Origin: Ferroplasma acidiphilum
Lineage (GTDB): Archaea; Thermoplasmatota; Thermoplasmata; Thermoplasmatales; Thermoplasmataceae
Reading direction: 5' to 3'
Length of the DNA: 64,000 bases
Assembly (NCBI RefSeq): GCF_002078355.1
Contig: NZ_CP015363.1
Span: 992,001-1,056,000 of the forward strand
The notes beneath the pieces are model-generated. The model saw nothing but the letters and a program-made list of their open reading frames with translations, had not been told where the DNA came from and did not search any database. Each line of letters begins with the position of its first letter. The first letter of the stretch is position 1. Shown here piece by piece: positions 37,219 to 47,527 of the stretch. A program made the translations under genes and the position numbers.

Positions 37219-37642
37219 AATTAAGAAAAAGATAATAACTTAAACATGGAACAGTGATGGATATTATTATACTATAATTAGATTAAAAATTATTGCACAT
37301 AATTTCATCGCAACATATGATACATAATCAGGAAGAAGCTAAGTAATATGAAGAATATTGCCAATTTTTACCATTTAATATTAAGATCACTATACATATA
37401 ATATATTTACCAGAGATATTGAATTAATCCTCTCTATAATTCAGTATCAGTTGATACAAGACGTTAAGGCAATTCTATAACTATATAGTATCTGAAATAC
37501 TTTTGGGAACATGGTAATTCTCACATTTAAATAGAATAACATTAGTATGTTTTTCCTATGCCATATATCGCATATTTAACCGTAACAATTATGGCACTGA
37601 GTCAACAAACAGTATATATTATGGAATTGAATCTCTGCGGAC
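37219..37642. other. 424-base intergenic region without a visible gene
   Basis: The region is AT-rich with no open frame that looks coding on either strand. An ACTATATAGTA near-palindrome lies around 37480, and a TATATATTA box near 37612-37620 is placed about 27 bases before the MFS gene start. Nothing else is supported. Confidence 0.5.
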
Positions 37643-38803
37643 ATGGCTGAAAGGAATGTTCCACTAATAACGGGCGCCTCTACTGTAAGAGGTTTTGGCT
37701 ATTCATCAATATGGATTTATAGTTCCCTGTATATGCATGATATCCTGAAAATATCACTTCTATATGTTGGCATAATATTTACCGCCGGAGGCTTTATAGC
37801 AGCCCTTGTCAATATTTATGGAGGTGCAATATCTGACAGGGTAGGTCACAAGGAAACTATGATTTTCTCTTTTTCAATTTCAGTTGTTATATATGCAGTT
37901 CTAAGTTTTGTTCCTGGAGTTTCGCTCTCAGCTTTTCTGTATCCTGTTGCTTTTATAATGTTCATGATTGCAAATGCGATAATGTCTCCTGCTTCCAATG
38001 CACTTATATCGCGTTCTTCTGATATCCAGCTTAAAGGATTTTCTATACTGAGGGTTGGGAATAACATAGGATGGGGTTTTGGCCCTGCAATAGGTGGGTT
38101 TATTGAATCATTTGGAGGGTATCACCTGCTTTTTGTATTCGGGCTTATTATGGGCATAATTTCACTGGGAATTAGTCTGTTCCTAAGGAATGTAAAATAT
38201 GATGAAAAAATTGGAAAGGTGCCATTGACTACCAGCAACACATGGCTTATCCAGTTATCTTTAATTGCACTTCTGCTTTTTGTTGTCCAGTCCCAGGAAA
38301 CTGTTACACTTACCAATTATGCAACTATATTCAGATCTATTAAAATCTACCAGCTTGGAATAGTATACCTCACAAATGGGATATTTGTAATAGTATTGCA
38401 GGGATTCATATATAAAATTATCAGAAAAATAGGAAACTTTGCATCCTTCGCAATAGGGTCTTTCATTTATTCATTTGGCTTCTTTTCATATGCATTCGAT
38501 ACTGGAATTATAGGAATGATTATTTCCACAATTGTACTTACAATCGGAGAAGATTTTGCATTCCCTGTAGGATATTCCATGGTTTCGGCAGTTTCAAAAC
38601 CGGAAAATATTGGGAAAAATATGGGAATATACAATGCGTTTTTAAGTGTCGGGAGAGCTATCGGACCAACCCTTGGAGGGGCGGCGTTTACAATTTTTAC
38701 CATACCCTCCGAAATATGGCTTTTTACTACTTTTACCGGATTCGTGGCCTGCATAATATTTATCGTAAAATTCAGGAATGTTGAATCGCTAAAACATGTT
38801 TAA
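37643..38803 (+). CDS. MFS transporter
   Basis: A 386-residue carrier with 12 predicted helices. The loop 2-3 signature is GGAISDRVGHKE near residue 60, and the second-half counterpart is degenerate. GWGFGPAIGGFIESFGGY in helix 5 and SVGRAIGPTLGG in helix 11 are typical. Substrate unknown. Position between glycosidase genes and the glucose-oxidising genes makes sugar or sugar-acid transport a reasonable guess only. Confidence 0.82.
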   Translation: MAERNVPLITGASTVRGFGYSSIWIYSSLYMHDILKISLLYVGIIFTAGGFIAALVNIYGGAISDRVGHKETMIFSFSISVVIYAVLSFVPGVSLSAFLYPVAFIMFMIANAIMSPASNALISRSSDIQLKGFSILRVGNNIGWGFGPAIGGFIESFGGYHLLFVFGLIMGIISLGISLFLRNVKYDEKIGKVPLTTSNTWLIQLSLIALLLFVVQSQETVTLTNYATIFRSIKIYQLGIVYLTNGIFVIVLQGFIYKIIRKIGNFASFAIGSFIYSFGFFSYAFDTGIIGMIISTIVLTIGEDFAFPVGYSMVSAVSKPENIGKNMGIYNAFLSVGRAIGPTLGGAAFTIFTIPSEIWLFTTFTGFVACIIFIVKFRNVESLKHV

Positions 38804-39066
38804 ACTACGGGAAGCTGTAATAAGACATTCCCCGGAGCATATTATGTTATTTTCTACTTCTTCATTTTAATTTCAGTATTTTGATGCAGAAGCTTACAGC
38901 CAGGGGCCACTTACTGTAACCTATTATAGCTATTCCTGCTTAATTGCATTTAACACTAGAAACTATCACAGAAAAACACCTTGTGTACCTATAATCGATT
39001 CATAAATAATATCATCTACACTAATAAATAGGGAAATTATGGAAGTTGTCAATCAAATAGTTGGAA

Positions 39067-40143
39067 TTAATCCCATAATATTCTGGTTTTTATTTCATCT
39101 TTAGATTTTTCAGTCAATGCAGTGGTTATTTTCTCCCTATCTGATATTTGAATTTCATCTGTTATCAATAGTTTTTCTATTCCCGGATACATAGATTTCC
39201 ATTGCATTAAATGATCCGTTGCCATTTCAAAATGTGGCTTCTGACCGTTTATCAGCCCTACCATTGCAATTGATTTATAAACAAAATCCTGCAGCATATG
39301 GCTATTTATACTGAGTTCCCCCGACCTTATAAACCCGAATAATCCAAATATTCCATTGTTTTTGAGAAGGCCCATTGTTTCCGATATTACATCTGCAGAG
39401 GAACCTGATGCTTCTATTATTAAATCAAATGAATTATTTTCAAAATTATACCCGTTAGCTGAATTATAATATTTGATATCTGCTATATTAAATATTTTTG
39501 ATTCCTTTTCATGTGCATATCTTCTGTTTGCTATTGTTACACTAAACCCATATGTTTTTAAAAGCAGTGAAAACAATATGCCTATTGTCCCTGTTCCTAT
39601 TACCAGTGCATTGCGGCAGTGAAAGGTATTGTCATTGCATTTCCATATCATCCTTTTCTGTATATTGATAATCTCATCCATTGATTTTTCCAGATCAGCC
39701 AGTGGCTGGGCTAATATAGCCATATTTTTTATATCGGCAGGAACCCTCACTAAATATTTCTCATCATCGTATATATATTCACTCATAAACCCATTCATGC
39801 CTTTTATTCCTGCCTCAACAAAATTTCCCGTTTCACAGAAATCAGGCCTTCCAACCAGGCAATTCAGACATTTCCCACATCCCCTCCTGTTTACAGGCAT
39901 TACTATATCTCCTTTTTTGAATATATTTCCATCCTCCACCACAGTGCCTATGGCTTCGTGCCCTAAAATCAGATAATCGGATTGGGGTGGCAGAGCTGCG
40001 GAATTCAACTGCCCTTTTACTATTTCCCTATCAGTGCCACATATGCCATTTTCCAGAATTTTTATTTTAATTCCATTACTTTTATAATTTAAATTTTGAA
40101 AAGTTATTCCTGCTTCAGGCGGTTTTACCGTTATTGCTTGCAT
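39067..40143 (-). CDS. gdh: glucose 1-dehydrogenase, medium-chain zinc type
   Basis: This 358-residue enzyme oxidises glucose (often also galactose) to the lactone with NAD(P), the first step of the non-phosphorylative Entner-Doudoroff route. ICGTDREI carries the catalytic zinc Cys, and LILGHEAIG carries the zinc His and Glu. GCGKCLNCLVGRPDFC supplies the structural zinc cysteines, and VIGTGTIGILFS is the dinucleotide site. It resembles the Thermoplasma acidophilum enzyme in order and length. It lies 45 bases downstream of gluconate dehydratase on the same strand, with which it forms an operon. Confidence 0.9.
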   Translation of the reverse strand: MQAITVKPPEAGITFQNLNYKSNGIKIKILENGICGTDREIVKGQLNSAALPPQSDYLILGHEAIGTVVEDGNIFKKGDIVMPVNRRGCGKCLNCLVGRPDFCETGNFVEAGIKGMNGFMSEYIYDDEKYLVRVPADIKNMAILAQPLADLEKSMDEIINIQKRMIWKCNDNTFHCRNALVIGTGTIGILFSLLLKTYGFSVTIANRRYAHEKESKIFNIADIKYYNSANGYNFENNSFDLIIEASGSSADVISETMGLLKNNGIFGLFGFIRSGELSINSHMLQDFVYKSIAMVGLINGQKPHFEMATDHLMQWKSMYPGIEKLLITDEIQISDREKITTALTEKSKDEIKTRILWD

Positions 40144-40188
40144 AAATAAATGATTATATAGTACATATAAAATCTTTCGAAGGAGAAT

Positions 40189-41346
40189 TTATTTAAAACC
40201 TCTCTTTTCCCAACCTTCTGAGAATAGGTTAAAATCAGTATCGTTTTCGTCTGCAATATAATTATTAATTTTATCCTTAAGATTTATTCCTATTCCGGGT
40301 TTTTCGGGCAGTTCCACATATCCGTTTTTAACTTCAGGTACAGTATCAACTATATCGCCAATCCAGGCAGGATATGCAAATTCATCAAACATTTCCTGTA
40401 TTTTCAGGTTATTCATCAAAGCATCTATATTCAGGGTTGTAAATGTATTCAATGGGCCTTCAGCCTGATGTGGTGCTATTGAAATGTTGTTGGCCTCTGC
40501 CATTGCGCCTATTTTCAGCAATTCTATGATGCCACCTGTATTTATCAGGTCTGGCTGTGCTATGCTGATAGAATTTGATTTAAATAATTGCGTAAAATCA
40601 TACGATGTTATCAACCTTTCACCTGCAGCAATTGGAATTTTTAAGAACTTTGACAGCATAGCCATGCCGTCGATATCCTCGGGTATAACAGGTTCTTCAA
40701 ACCACTCAATATTAGGATATTTTTCAAGTTCCTTGCCTATTTTCATGGCTGTAGACCTGTTAAATCTCCCGTGCCCCTCAATCAGCATTTCAGTGTTATC
40801 TCCAACAACACCGTGGACAATCTGTATTATTTCCATAGATTTTTTAAATTCGTCGTATTCTAAGAATCCAGAACCACCACCAAATGGGTCAAACTTTAAA
40901 GCCTTATAGCCTTTATTTATCACCTTCCTGGCTTCTTTCCCCCAGTCTTCAATGTTATTTATATTTGTATACCAGCCATTTGCATACACCTTTATTTTGT
41001 TTCTAACAGGGCCACCGAACAGATTGTAAATTGTAGAGCCAAAATGCTTGCCTATCAAATCGAAACATGCAGATTCAACACCGCTGATCAGTGACATATT
41101 TACTATGTCCCGGTTCCTGTTAAAGGATGATGTAAACCATTCATTTACCAATTCCCTCACTTTAAATGGGTCTTTATTTACAATAAATTTTTTAATGTCT
41201 TTTATATGGTTAACCACTGCAAACTGGCTGTTGTATACAGTTGCCTCTCCATAGCCATTTTCCCCATTGTCAGTTATGATTTCTATAAAAACCCATTTTT
41301 TCCATGTGTTTTTTATTATATAAGATTTTAAATCAACAATTTTCAT
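40189..41346 (-). CDS. gad: gluconate dehydratase (enolase superfamily)
   Basis: The 385-residue protein dehydrates gluconate, possibly also galactonate, to 2-keto-3-deoxygluconate. It has the mandelate-racemase/enolase fold: VYANGWY and GYKALKFDPFGGGSG match the Sulfolobus gluconate dehydratase. The Mg ligands fall in LIEGHGRFN, WFEEPV and AAGERLIT, and the late catalytic His in SIAPHQAEGP. The ATG at 41346 begins MKIVDLKSY, the normal family start; the longer frame from 41403 adds 19 unrelated residues. The partner is the adjacent glucose dehydrogenase. Galactonate dehydratase is the main alternative. Confidence 0.87.
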   Translation of the reverse strand: MKIVDLKSYIIKNTWKKWVFIEIITDNGENGYGEATVYNSQFAVVNHIKDIKKFIVNKDPFKVRELVNEWFTSSFNRNRDIVNMSLISGVESACFDLIGKHFGSTIYNLFGGPVRNKIKVYANGWYTNINNIEDWGKEARKVINKGYKALKFDPFGGGSGFLEYDEFKKSMEIIQIVHGVVGDNTEMLIEGHGRFNRSTAMKIGKELEKYPNIEWFEEPVIPEDIDGMAMLSKFLKIPIAAGERLITSYDFTQLFKSNSISIAQPDLINTGGIIELLKIGAMAEANNISIAPHQAEGPLNTFTTLNIDALMNNLKIQEMFDEFAYPAWIGDIVDTVPEVKNGYVELPEKPGIGINLKDKINNYIADENDTDFNLFSEGWEKRGFK

Positions 41347-41560
41347 ATTTTTATAGTAATAGTTAGAATAAGTATTTTGTGATTGAATCGAAAATTGGTT
41401 CATTACTTTAATGCGTGATTGTTCTGATTTCCTGCTGGTGTTTTCTTAATATTCCATCCTTCGGCAGTCCTGATATTTTACCACCTTTGTTACTATTGAA
41501 TTGGGATCTATCCAATTAATAACCGGTATAATAATAAATAATAGCATTATATTATACAGT

Positions 41561-42334
41561 ATGGTTCTCAACAATATTTATATGATTCCACATGGAGATG
41601 AACTTATAGATATACCGGACGAAGATAGCAGGAAATTAAGCAATGCCTTGAAAGAACTTACCGAAAATGACAGCTCAGATGTGCTGGTCATCCTCTCGCC
41701 CCACGGCGTAAATCTTTCAAAAAATATAGCTGTTGTGAATACAGAATACTTTAAGGCTGATACACAATTAAAGAATACATATCTTGATTTTAAAGTGCAG
41801 AATGAGAGAAAACTTACTGAAGATATCATAAAATCCACCCGGGACACAACAGAAGAATTAAGATTTATAACATATTCAGGGGATATTTCGGTATTTCCCC
41901 TTGATTTTGGTTCAAGCATACCACTTTCTTTCTTCAAGCAGAGAAATATAGTACTTATCGGGCAGTCAAGGATTAATGACAGAGGTAGATTAATAAACTT
42001 TGGAAAATCACTTTACAATACTGTTCAGGCATACAATAAGAAAGTGAGCATAATAATAAGTGCAGATCAGGCTCATACACACTCGGATAAGGGGCCATAT
42101 GGATACTCGCAGAATGCAGAAAAGTATGAAAATACCGTAAAACATTGCTTCGAAACAGGATCTTTTGAGGCTTTATATAAAATTGAACAGGAAATTATAG
42201 ATACAGGAAAACCTGACAGTTTCTGGAATCTTATGGTAATGTATGGAATATTGCAGGCATCTGGAAGGAAAATGAGGCTTGATTACCATTATGTTGAAAT
42301 TTATTTTGGCATGATGCTTGCCCATTCTATTTAG
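41561..42334 (+). CDS. LigB-type extradiol dioxygenase-like protein
   Basis: About 257 residues with the class III extradiol dioxygenase (LigB/MEMO) fold. An early metal-ligand motif MIPHGDE, a second LSPHGVNL, and a late IISADQAHTHSDKGPYGYS with His residues fit the family. Many archaeal members have no known substrate. I use the ATG at 41561, which has an AATAAATA box 26 bases upstream; the longer frame from 41501 runs through that promoter. It stands alone between the sugar genes and a DUF998 gene. Confidence 0.78.
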   Translation: MVLNNIYMIPHGDELIDIPDEDSRKLSNALKELTENDSSDVLVILSPHGVNLSKNIAVVNTEYFKADTQLKNTYLDFKVQNERKLTEDIIKSTRDTTEELRFITYSGDISVFPLDFGSSIPLSFFKQRNIVLIGQSRINDRGRLINFGKSLYNTVQAYNKKVSIIISADQAHTHSDKGPYGYSQNAEKYENTVKHCFETGSFEALYKIEQEIIDTGKPDSFWNLMVMYGILQASGRKMRLDYHYVEIYFGMMLAHSI

Positions 42335-42480
42335 AATTTTTGCAACATGGTATGTGCCATGGAAGTATTATATATATTCATAATTAAATATGAATTTACT
42401 TTTCGCTATTCAATATACTAAAAATGATATTTATTTAAAGGTGGGTGGAAATATGCTAGCCTGGATCAACATAAATAATT

Positions 42481-43050
42481 TCAGTCTTCCCCATACTTTG
42501 CAACTATCCATCCTCCGAACCCTAAAGCCCATAAAATATCTGGATACACTATGAGCCTTTCCATTCCACCTACCCCCAATCCAAGGTAAATTCCCGTAGC
42601 ATAAAGAACCAGGGCAATCAGAGCTATTGTTCCCAGAATAGCCCAGAAAACCGATATAATGTTCTTTAATCTCCATAGTATAAAGTATGTTGCAATTGAA
42701 GCCATAAAGAAAACCAGAAGAGAAGAATAAAGATGTATAGCCCCGGTGGTTTCTGGAAATATTCCCACGCCCATAGCTCCGATGCCTGCCAGAATAAGAA
42801 CAATGCGCAAAGGTTTTGAGAACTTTAGCAGAAAGGCAGCAGAAATAATTATTGCAATTCCCAGTAGAACAATAGATGTATTGAATATATATGCCGTGCT
42901 TCCAACTCCGAGGTCGCTGATATAATTATTAGCAACGCTGTAGTGAGGGTATAAAGCCTCCGCAATTAGCACCAGTAGAAAAAACTGGGCAGCGCCTGCA
43001 AATAACACAAGCCCGGATATTTTCATAGCTGTCTTATCTGAAATTTTCAT
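42481..43050 (-). CDS. DUF998 family membrane protein
   Basis: A 189-residue protein with six hydrophobic helices. The block NNYISDLGVG after the first helix and IFPETTGAIHLYSSLLVFF in the middle are the features of DUF998 proteins, whose function is not known. It faces the LigB-like gene with about 145 bases between the two stops. No partner is evident. Confidence 0.78.
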   Translation of the reverse strand: MKISDKTAMKISGLVLFAGAAQFFLLVLIAEALYPHYSVANNYISDLGVGSTAYIFNTSIVLLGIAIIISAAFLLKFSKPLRIVLILAGIGAMGVGIFPETTGAIHLYSSLLVFFMASIATYFILWRLKNIISVFWAILGTIALIALVLYATGIYLGLGVGGMERLIVYPDILWALGFGGWIVAKYGED

Positions 43051-43300
43051 TAATATTTAACCATAGTAAGTATAAAAATTTACCTATTGTCTATAAAACG
43101 CCTGTTAATCACATGGAACTGCAATAAAAAGAGAAAATACATTCCCCAAATCCCTGATATTATGCATTTATACAAAGTTGGTATACTTCATGTTTTACAA
43201 TCAAATTTATTGATAACAGATGGTTATATTTATACATAATTATGTTGTAGAAACCCTGGAATGACCTAAATTTTATTAACGATTTGTAAATTAATAATAT

Positions 43301-44482
43301 ATGCGCGTGTTTTCCAATAATAAAAATAATAACATAATCCTATATATCACAATAGTAATTGTAATAACTTTTTCCACCCGGATAAACAATAATTTAATAC
43401 TTACTACAATACCGTTAATTTCTAAATATTACCTGAATTTCAACAGCGTAGAAATTGGAATACTGGGAGCACTGGCAGTAGGAAGCGCGGGAATAATGAG
43501 TGCTCTTATAAATTCAAAATTGTGCAGTGAAAACAGAAGGAAATTATTTATTACATCGATTATAATTTATTTAATATTTTTGCCTTTATTTTATTTTTCA
43601 AATCGCTACAGTATATGGGTTTTTGTTATAATATCTGGATTTTTTTTCGGAACTGTTATGCCCAATATAATAAGCTCTACCGGAACAATAAAGGATAAAA
43701 AAATAAGGGAAAGAACGCTGGCATTATACACACTGTCTTTAAGTACAAGCTTAATAGCAGGGCCTTTATTGGAATCATACCTGTTGTTATATTTTAATTT
43801 ATACCAGCTGTTTTTATTTTTTATACCTTTCGGTATTCTAGCAGTTGCGTTATCGTTTAAAATCAAATTTCCAGAAGAAAATAGAAATGAAAGAAAAAAG
43901 AAAATAAATGTTTTTAAAAATAAAGGATTTCAATTATCAATTTTCAATAATATTTCATATGACACCCCGTTTGCATTAATCCTGACATTCGGTGGTATTT
44001 TTGCGAAGGCAGAATTCAATGCTCCCTATTCATTTATCGAGATATTACTCGCAGGTTTCTTTGCCTTATCATTTATTTCAAGGCTTATTTTATCATATAA
44101 ACATTTAAAAAAATTATATTTTACCACTATAATTTCAATTTCAATAACAATCATCGGATTAATAATGATATATTTTTCAAATAATTTAATTGTTTATTTT
44201 ATTATCATATGTTTTCTCGGAATACCACATGGCCTAACATATCCCACATCCCTTACCGCATTATCGAGGTCATTTGATGAAGATGAAATATCTATAGCCA
44301 ATACATATTTTTATGCAATAATGATGTTAATTGCTGTTATTGTGCCATCAATTTCAGGATTAATGGTATATACAATAGGTTTAAGGGATACTTTTCTATT
44401 TTTTGCTTTTCCGGTTATAGTATTATTTTTTATTATAATATATGATTACAAAAAAATTCCTGGAATCAATGGCCAGTCATGA
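43301..44482 (+). CDS. MFS transporter, paralog of the gene at 46098-47315
   Basis: A 393-residue carrier with 12 helices. LALYTLSLSTSLIAGPLLESY, ISYDTPFALILTFGGIFAK and LGIPHGLTYPTSL align with equivalent blocks in the convergent MFS gene at 46098-47315, so the two are diverged paralogs. Normal MFS loop signatures are weak. Substrate unknown. A solitary TnpB gene lies between the two. Confidence 0.8.
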   Translation: MRVFSNNKNNNIILYITIVIVITFSTRINNNLILTTIPLISKYYLNFNSVEIGILGALAVGSAGIMSALINSKLCSENRRKLFITSIIIYLIFLPLFYFSNRYSIWVFVIISGFFFGTVMPNIISSTGTIKDKKIRERTLALYTLSLSTSLIAGPLLESYLLLYFNLYQLFLFFIPFGILAVALSFKIKFPEENRNERKKKINVFKNKGFQLSIFNNISYDTPFALILTFGGIFAKAEFNAPYSFIEILLAGFFALSFISRLILSYKHLKKLYFTTIISISITIIGLIMIYFSNNLIVYFIIICFLGIPHGLTYPTSLTALSRSFDEDEISIANTYFYAIMMLIAVIVPSISGLMVYTIGLRDTFLFFAFPVIVLFFIIIYDYKKIPGINGQS

Positions 44483-44538
44483 TATGAAATTGTTACCTGA
44501 TTTCTATTGATTGATCGTAACTATTATTGTGAACTACC

Positions 44539-45921
44539 TCATGCTAAAGCATATAGGCTTCCTGCTTCATTGACCATGCTTAACTTCACATAGGGGCTTA
44601 CATTAGGCCCTTCAAAGCCAGAGGCAATAATCTCCACAGGCGTTAGTTCCCTACGCTCCATAGGTACATTTAAATTTATATTATATTTCTTAAAATAATT
44701 ATTTAATTTTCTATTTTTAATTTTTAATAATTCATTTAATTTTATTATTCCATAATACATATCATTTAATGCAGAATTATAATCCCTATCTATAATAAAA
44801 CCACAATTAGGGCAATTGTATATTCTTTCATCTAATTTTATATTATATTTATTATGGCAATTAGAGCATTCCTTTGTAGTAGAAATAAAACGATCTATAA
44901 GTATAAGTGTTGATGCCTTATGTTTAAGTGCATCTATTATCCCACCTATACCTGTAGACTCTATCCTTTTACCAAAGAGATGCTTCCATCCTCTTATATT
45001 GTCATTCTGTGTTACTACTATATCATAATTGGATGTCAGATAATGGGTTATTTTGTTAATAGTGTCTTTTCTTTTGTTCGTTGTCTTATTCTGTTCTCTG
45101 TTTAATTTATTTTTGTTTTTATAATAATTCTTGGATTGCTCTCTACTGAGTTTTTTAGTTCCTTCTACATATTTAGCTTTTCTTGACAATGACCTCTGCA
45201 ATCTTATTTCTTTTTTGGATTTTGGTATATTATAGTTTAATATTAAGCCATTAGAGCATGTTAACTGGTTCTTTATTCCTAAGTCAAATGATAATATTTT
45301 TTGATTATTAACAGGTTTTTCTAAAATGTATTTATTTTTGTATGCTGTTATGTAAATATAATAATTATTGTTTTTATTGATTAACAATGCACTTGCCGGT
45401 TCATAATAGCATTCTAAGTTATCTAAGCCATTTACTTTTAATAACTGCTTTATATTCTGTATTTTAATATAATTATTATTTATTATTTTATATGTTATAG
45501 TATATTGATTCAATGGTATTGATGTTATAAATGATTTAAACTTCAATTTTCCAACTTTAGAGCCCTTTTCTTTTAATTTATGCAATCCTCTTATATTGTC
45601 CATTGCCCTGTTAATAATTTCCTCCTTCATCTGTGATGATAAATATTTTAATTTCCTTGTTTCATAATGGTCTTTAACATATACATTTACATTCTTTATT
45701 TTAGGATCTATATTAAAAATATCATTGTTGAATTCTTTGTCTAAAATATAATTATATAGCCATTTAGCTTCTAAAAAGATTGTGTTTAATGCCTTTATAG
45801 TATTATTATTTAATTTATCATTGTCTATTTTTAGTTTAAGTATTATTACATCCTGTGTTTTTCTTCTTTCTCTTGTTATTCTTAATGAATTTTTAATTTT
45901 ATTTCTCTTTGTTTCTATCAT
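44539..45921 (-). CDS. tnpB: solitary TnpB (IS200/IS605 orfB) RNA-guided nuclease-like protein
   Basis: The 460-residue protein has an N-terminal helical part and a RuvC-like nuclease split as usual: LSFDLGIKN holds the first Asp, VVTQNDNIRGW the second acidic position, and DRDYNSALN the last Asp. A zinc finger of four cysteines (CSNCHNKY, then CPNC) lies between the last two. In related proteins the second position is usually Glu (QDE or VED); here it reads QND, so the catalytic acid may be Asp or lost. No TnpA is adjacent. The C-terminal tail ends MVNEAGSLYALA, and an ATGC-TTTA-GCAT hairpin spans the stop, as at right ends that encode the guide RNA. Confidence 0.9.
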   Translation of the reverse strand: MIETKRNKIKNSLRITRERRKTQDVIILKLKIDNDKLNNNTIKALNTIFLEAKWLYNYILDKEFNNDIFNIDPKIKNVNVYVKDHYETRKLKYLSSQMKEEIINRAMDNIRGLHKLKEKGSKVGKLKFKSFITSIPLNQYTITYKIINNNYIKIQNIKQLLKVNGLDNLECYYEPASALLINKNNNYYIYITAYKNKYILEKPVNNQKILSFDLGIKNQLTCSNGLILNYNIPKSKKEIRLQRSLSRKAKYVEGTKKLSREQSKNYYKNKNKLNREQNKTTNKRKDTINKITHYLTSNYDIVVTQNDNIRGWKHLFGKRIESTGIGGIIDALKHKASTLILIDRFISTTKECSNCHNKYNIKLDERIYNCPNCGFIIDRDYNSALNDMYYGIIKLNELLKIKNRKLNNYFKKYNINLNVPMERRELTPVEIIASGFEGPNVSPYVKLSMVNEAGSLYALA

Positions 45922-46097
45922 ACTTTCTTCTATTAATTTTATTATATCAATTCAATATATAAATTATTTCCATTTATTTCTTTATTTCCAGAAATTCATC
46001 CACATCGTAAACTCAGTGGCTTTCCTTCTGGTAGATGGATTTGTAAATTTATTACAATTTACAAAATATTAATGGCCTCCCTGCAATTTAAAGATAA

Positions 46098-47315
46098 TTA
46101 TTGCGTTACCGGTGTGTTTTTAATTGCTCTATTGTCCTTTATATTAAAGAATACGGATGTTAACAGCAATAGCCCCATTGGTACTGCCGTCAAATATATA
46201 GCTATTCTTATGCTGTATATTGTTGAAATTATCCCGAATACAAAGGGTATTAGAAATATTATAACATCCATTATCAATATAAAAACCGAATAAACAACAT
46301 TAAGGTCTTCCAGTTCCACACTTGATGCGATATAATAGCTTGCTGTTGGGTATATTGAACCATGTGGAAATCCAAGTATTAACAATGACCCTATGAACAT
46401 TATTATGCCTGCATCAATACCCAGTAGCAAATATCCTATAATTGTTGCAGCGAATGATGCATACATTAAGATTTCATGGTTTTTAACATTTTTAACCGAT
46501 AATACGAGCCTTGTCAGGAAGGAAACGATATAGAATAAAGCCAGAAGATAGAAGAAAATATCAGGATTTATGCCATTATATTCTTTTCCCATAAGTGACC
46601 CATAGGTTATCAGCAAAATAAATGGAAATGCATAGGCTATATTGCCGAACAGGGCAAACAACACTTTTCCCTGTTTTAATGAATGGGATGCCTTGCCCAG
46701 TATTTCTTTAAATGTTAATCTATTTTTCCTCTTCATATTCATCTTTATTCTTGTTGATAGGGTAAACATCAATACAGTGGAAAGTAGAGATATGAATAAA
46801 AATATTAAAAATGCATATCTGACATTTATTGATGATGTTATTAATCCTTCCATAACAACCCCGAATATTAAGCTCAATGACAGTGATGCTGTATACGCTG
46901 CTATGTACTTGTCTCTTTTACCCGGCGGGGCAATAACGTTTGTTACCGTCATTAATAGAGGCTGTACAACTCCCATGGATAACCCGGTTACTGTTGATAA
47001 AATCAATACCTCGTATATATTATTGGATAACAGGTAAAAGAATATGCCCACTGTCATTATTAAAAGTAATAATGCTATAGTCCTTGGTGTTTTTTCTATA
47101 TTAATTCTCCCGTTGATCAGGACATTGGCAACCATTGCCCCTATGCCGTATAAGGTTGCAGTTAAGCCCACAAAGAATACATCTGCATTTATAACATATT
47201 TAGTAAATACAGGAACGACTGTCATAAGCATGTTGGTTGAAGTCCTCATGGTGAATGCTACAGATAGCAACATTATCAGATTTATTAAAAGTAGTTTATT
47301 GTTAGTATTATTCAT
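46098..47315 (-). CDS. MFS transporter, paralog of the gene at 43301-44482
   Basis: A 405-residue carrier with 12 helices. YTASLSLSLIFGVVMEGL, FGNIAYAFPFILLITYGSLMG and LGFPHGSIYPTASYY match the same positions in the paralog 1.6 kb away. The two genes converge on a TnpB element. Substrate unknown. Confidence 0.82.
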   Translation of the reverse strand: MNNTNNKLLLINLIMLLSVAFTMRTSTNMLMTVVPVFTKYVINADVFFVGLTATLYGIGAMVANVLINGRINIEKTPRTIALLLLIMTVGIFFYLLSNNIYEVLILSTVTGLSMGVVQPLLMTVTNVIAPPGKRDKYIAAYTASLSLSLIFGVVMEGLITSSINVRYAFLIFLFISLLSTVLMFTLSTRIKMNMKRKNRLTFKEILGKASHSLKQGKVLFALFGNIAYAFPFILLITYGSLMGKEYNGINPDIFFYLLALFYIVSFLTRLVLSVKNVKNHEILMYASFAATIIGYLLLGIDAGIIMFIGSLLILGFPHGSIYPTASYYIASSVELEDLNVVYSVFILIMDVIIFLIPFVFGIISTIYSIRIAIYLTAVPMGLLLLTSVFFNIKDNRAIKNTPVTQ

Positions 47316-47527
47316 TAATAAAGTAATTACATATTAATATTTAATTTTTTAAAAATACAGTAAACACGTCTATATCAATTTTAATAATACATAGCCATGG
47401 CACGTAACCTGCCACAGGAAATACAATAGTGGAAACAAATTACATCCAGTAATTATTTTTGTATTAAAGTTATTACTCTTTGATAATAATAAAATACTTA
47501 TAGATAGATAGTATCATTCATGTATAT

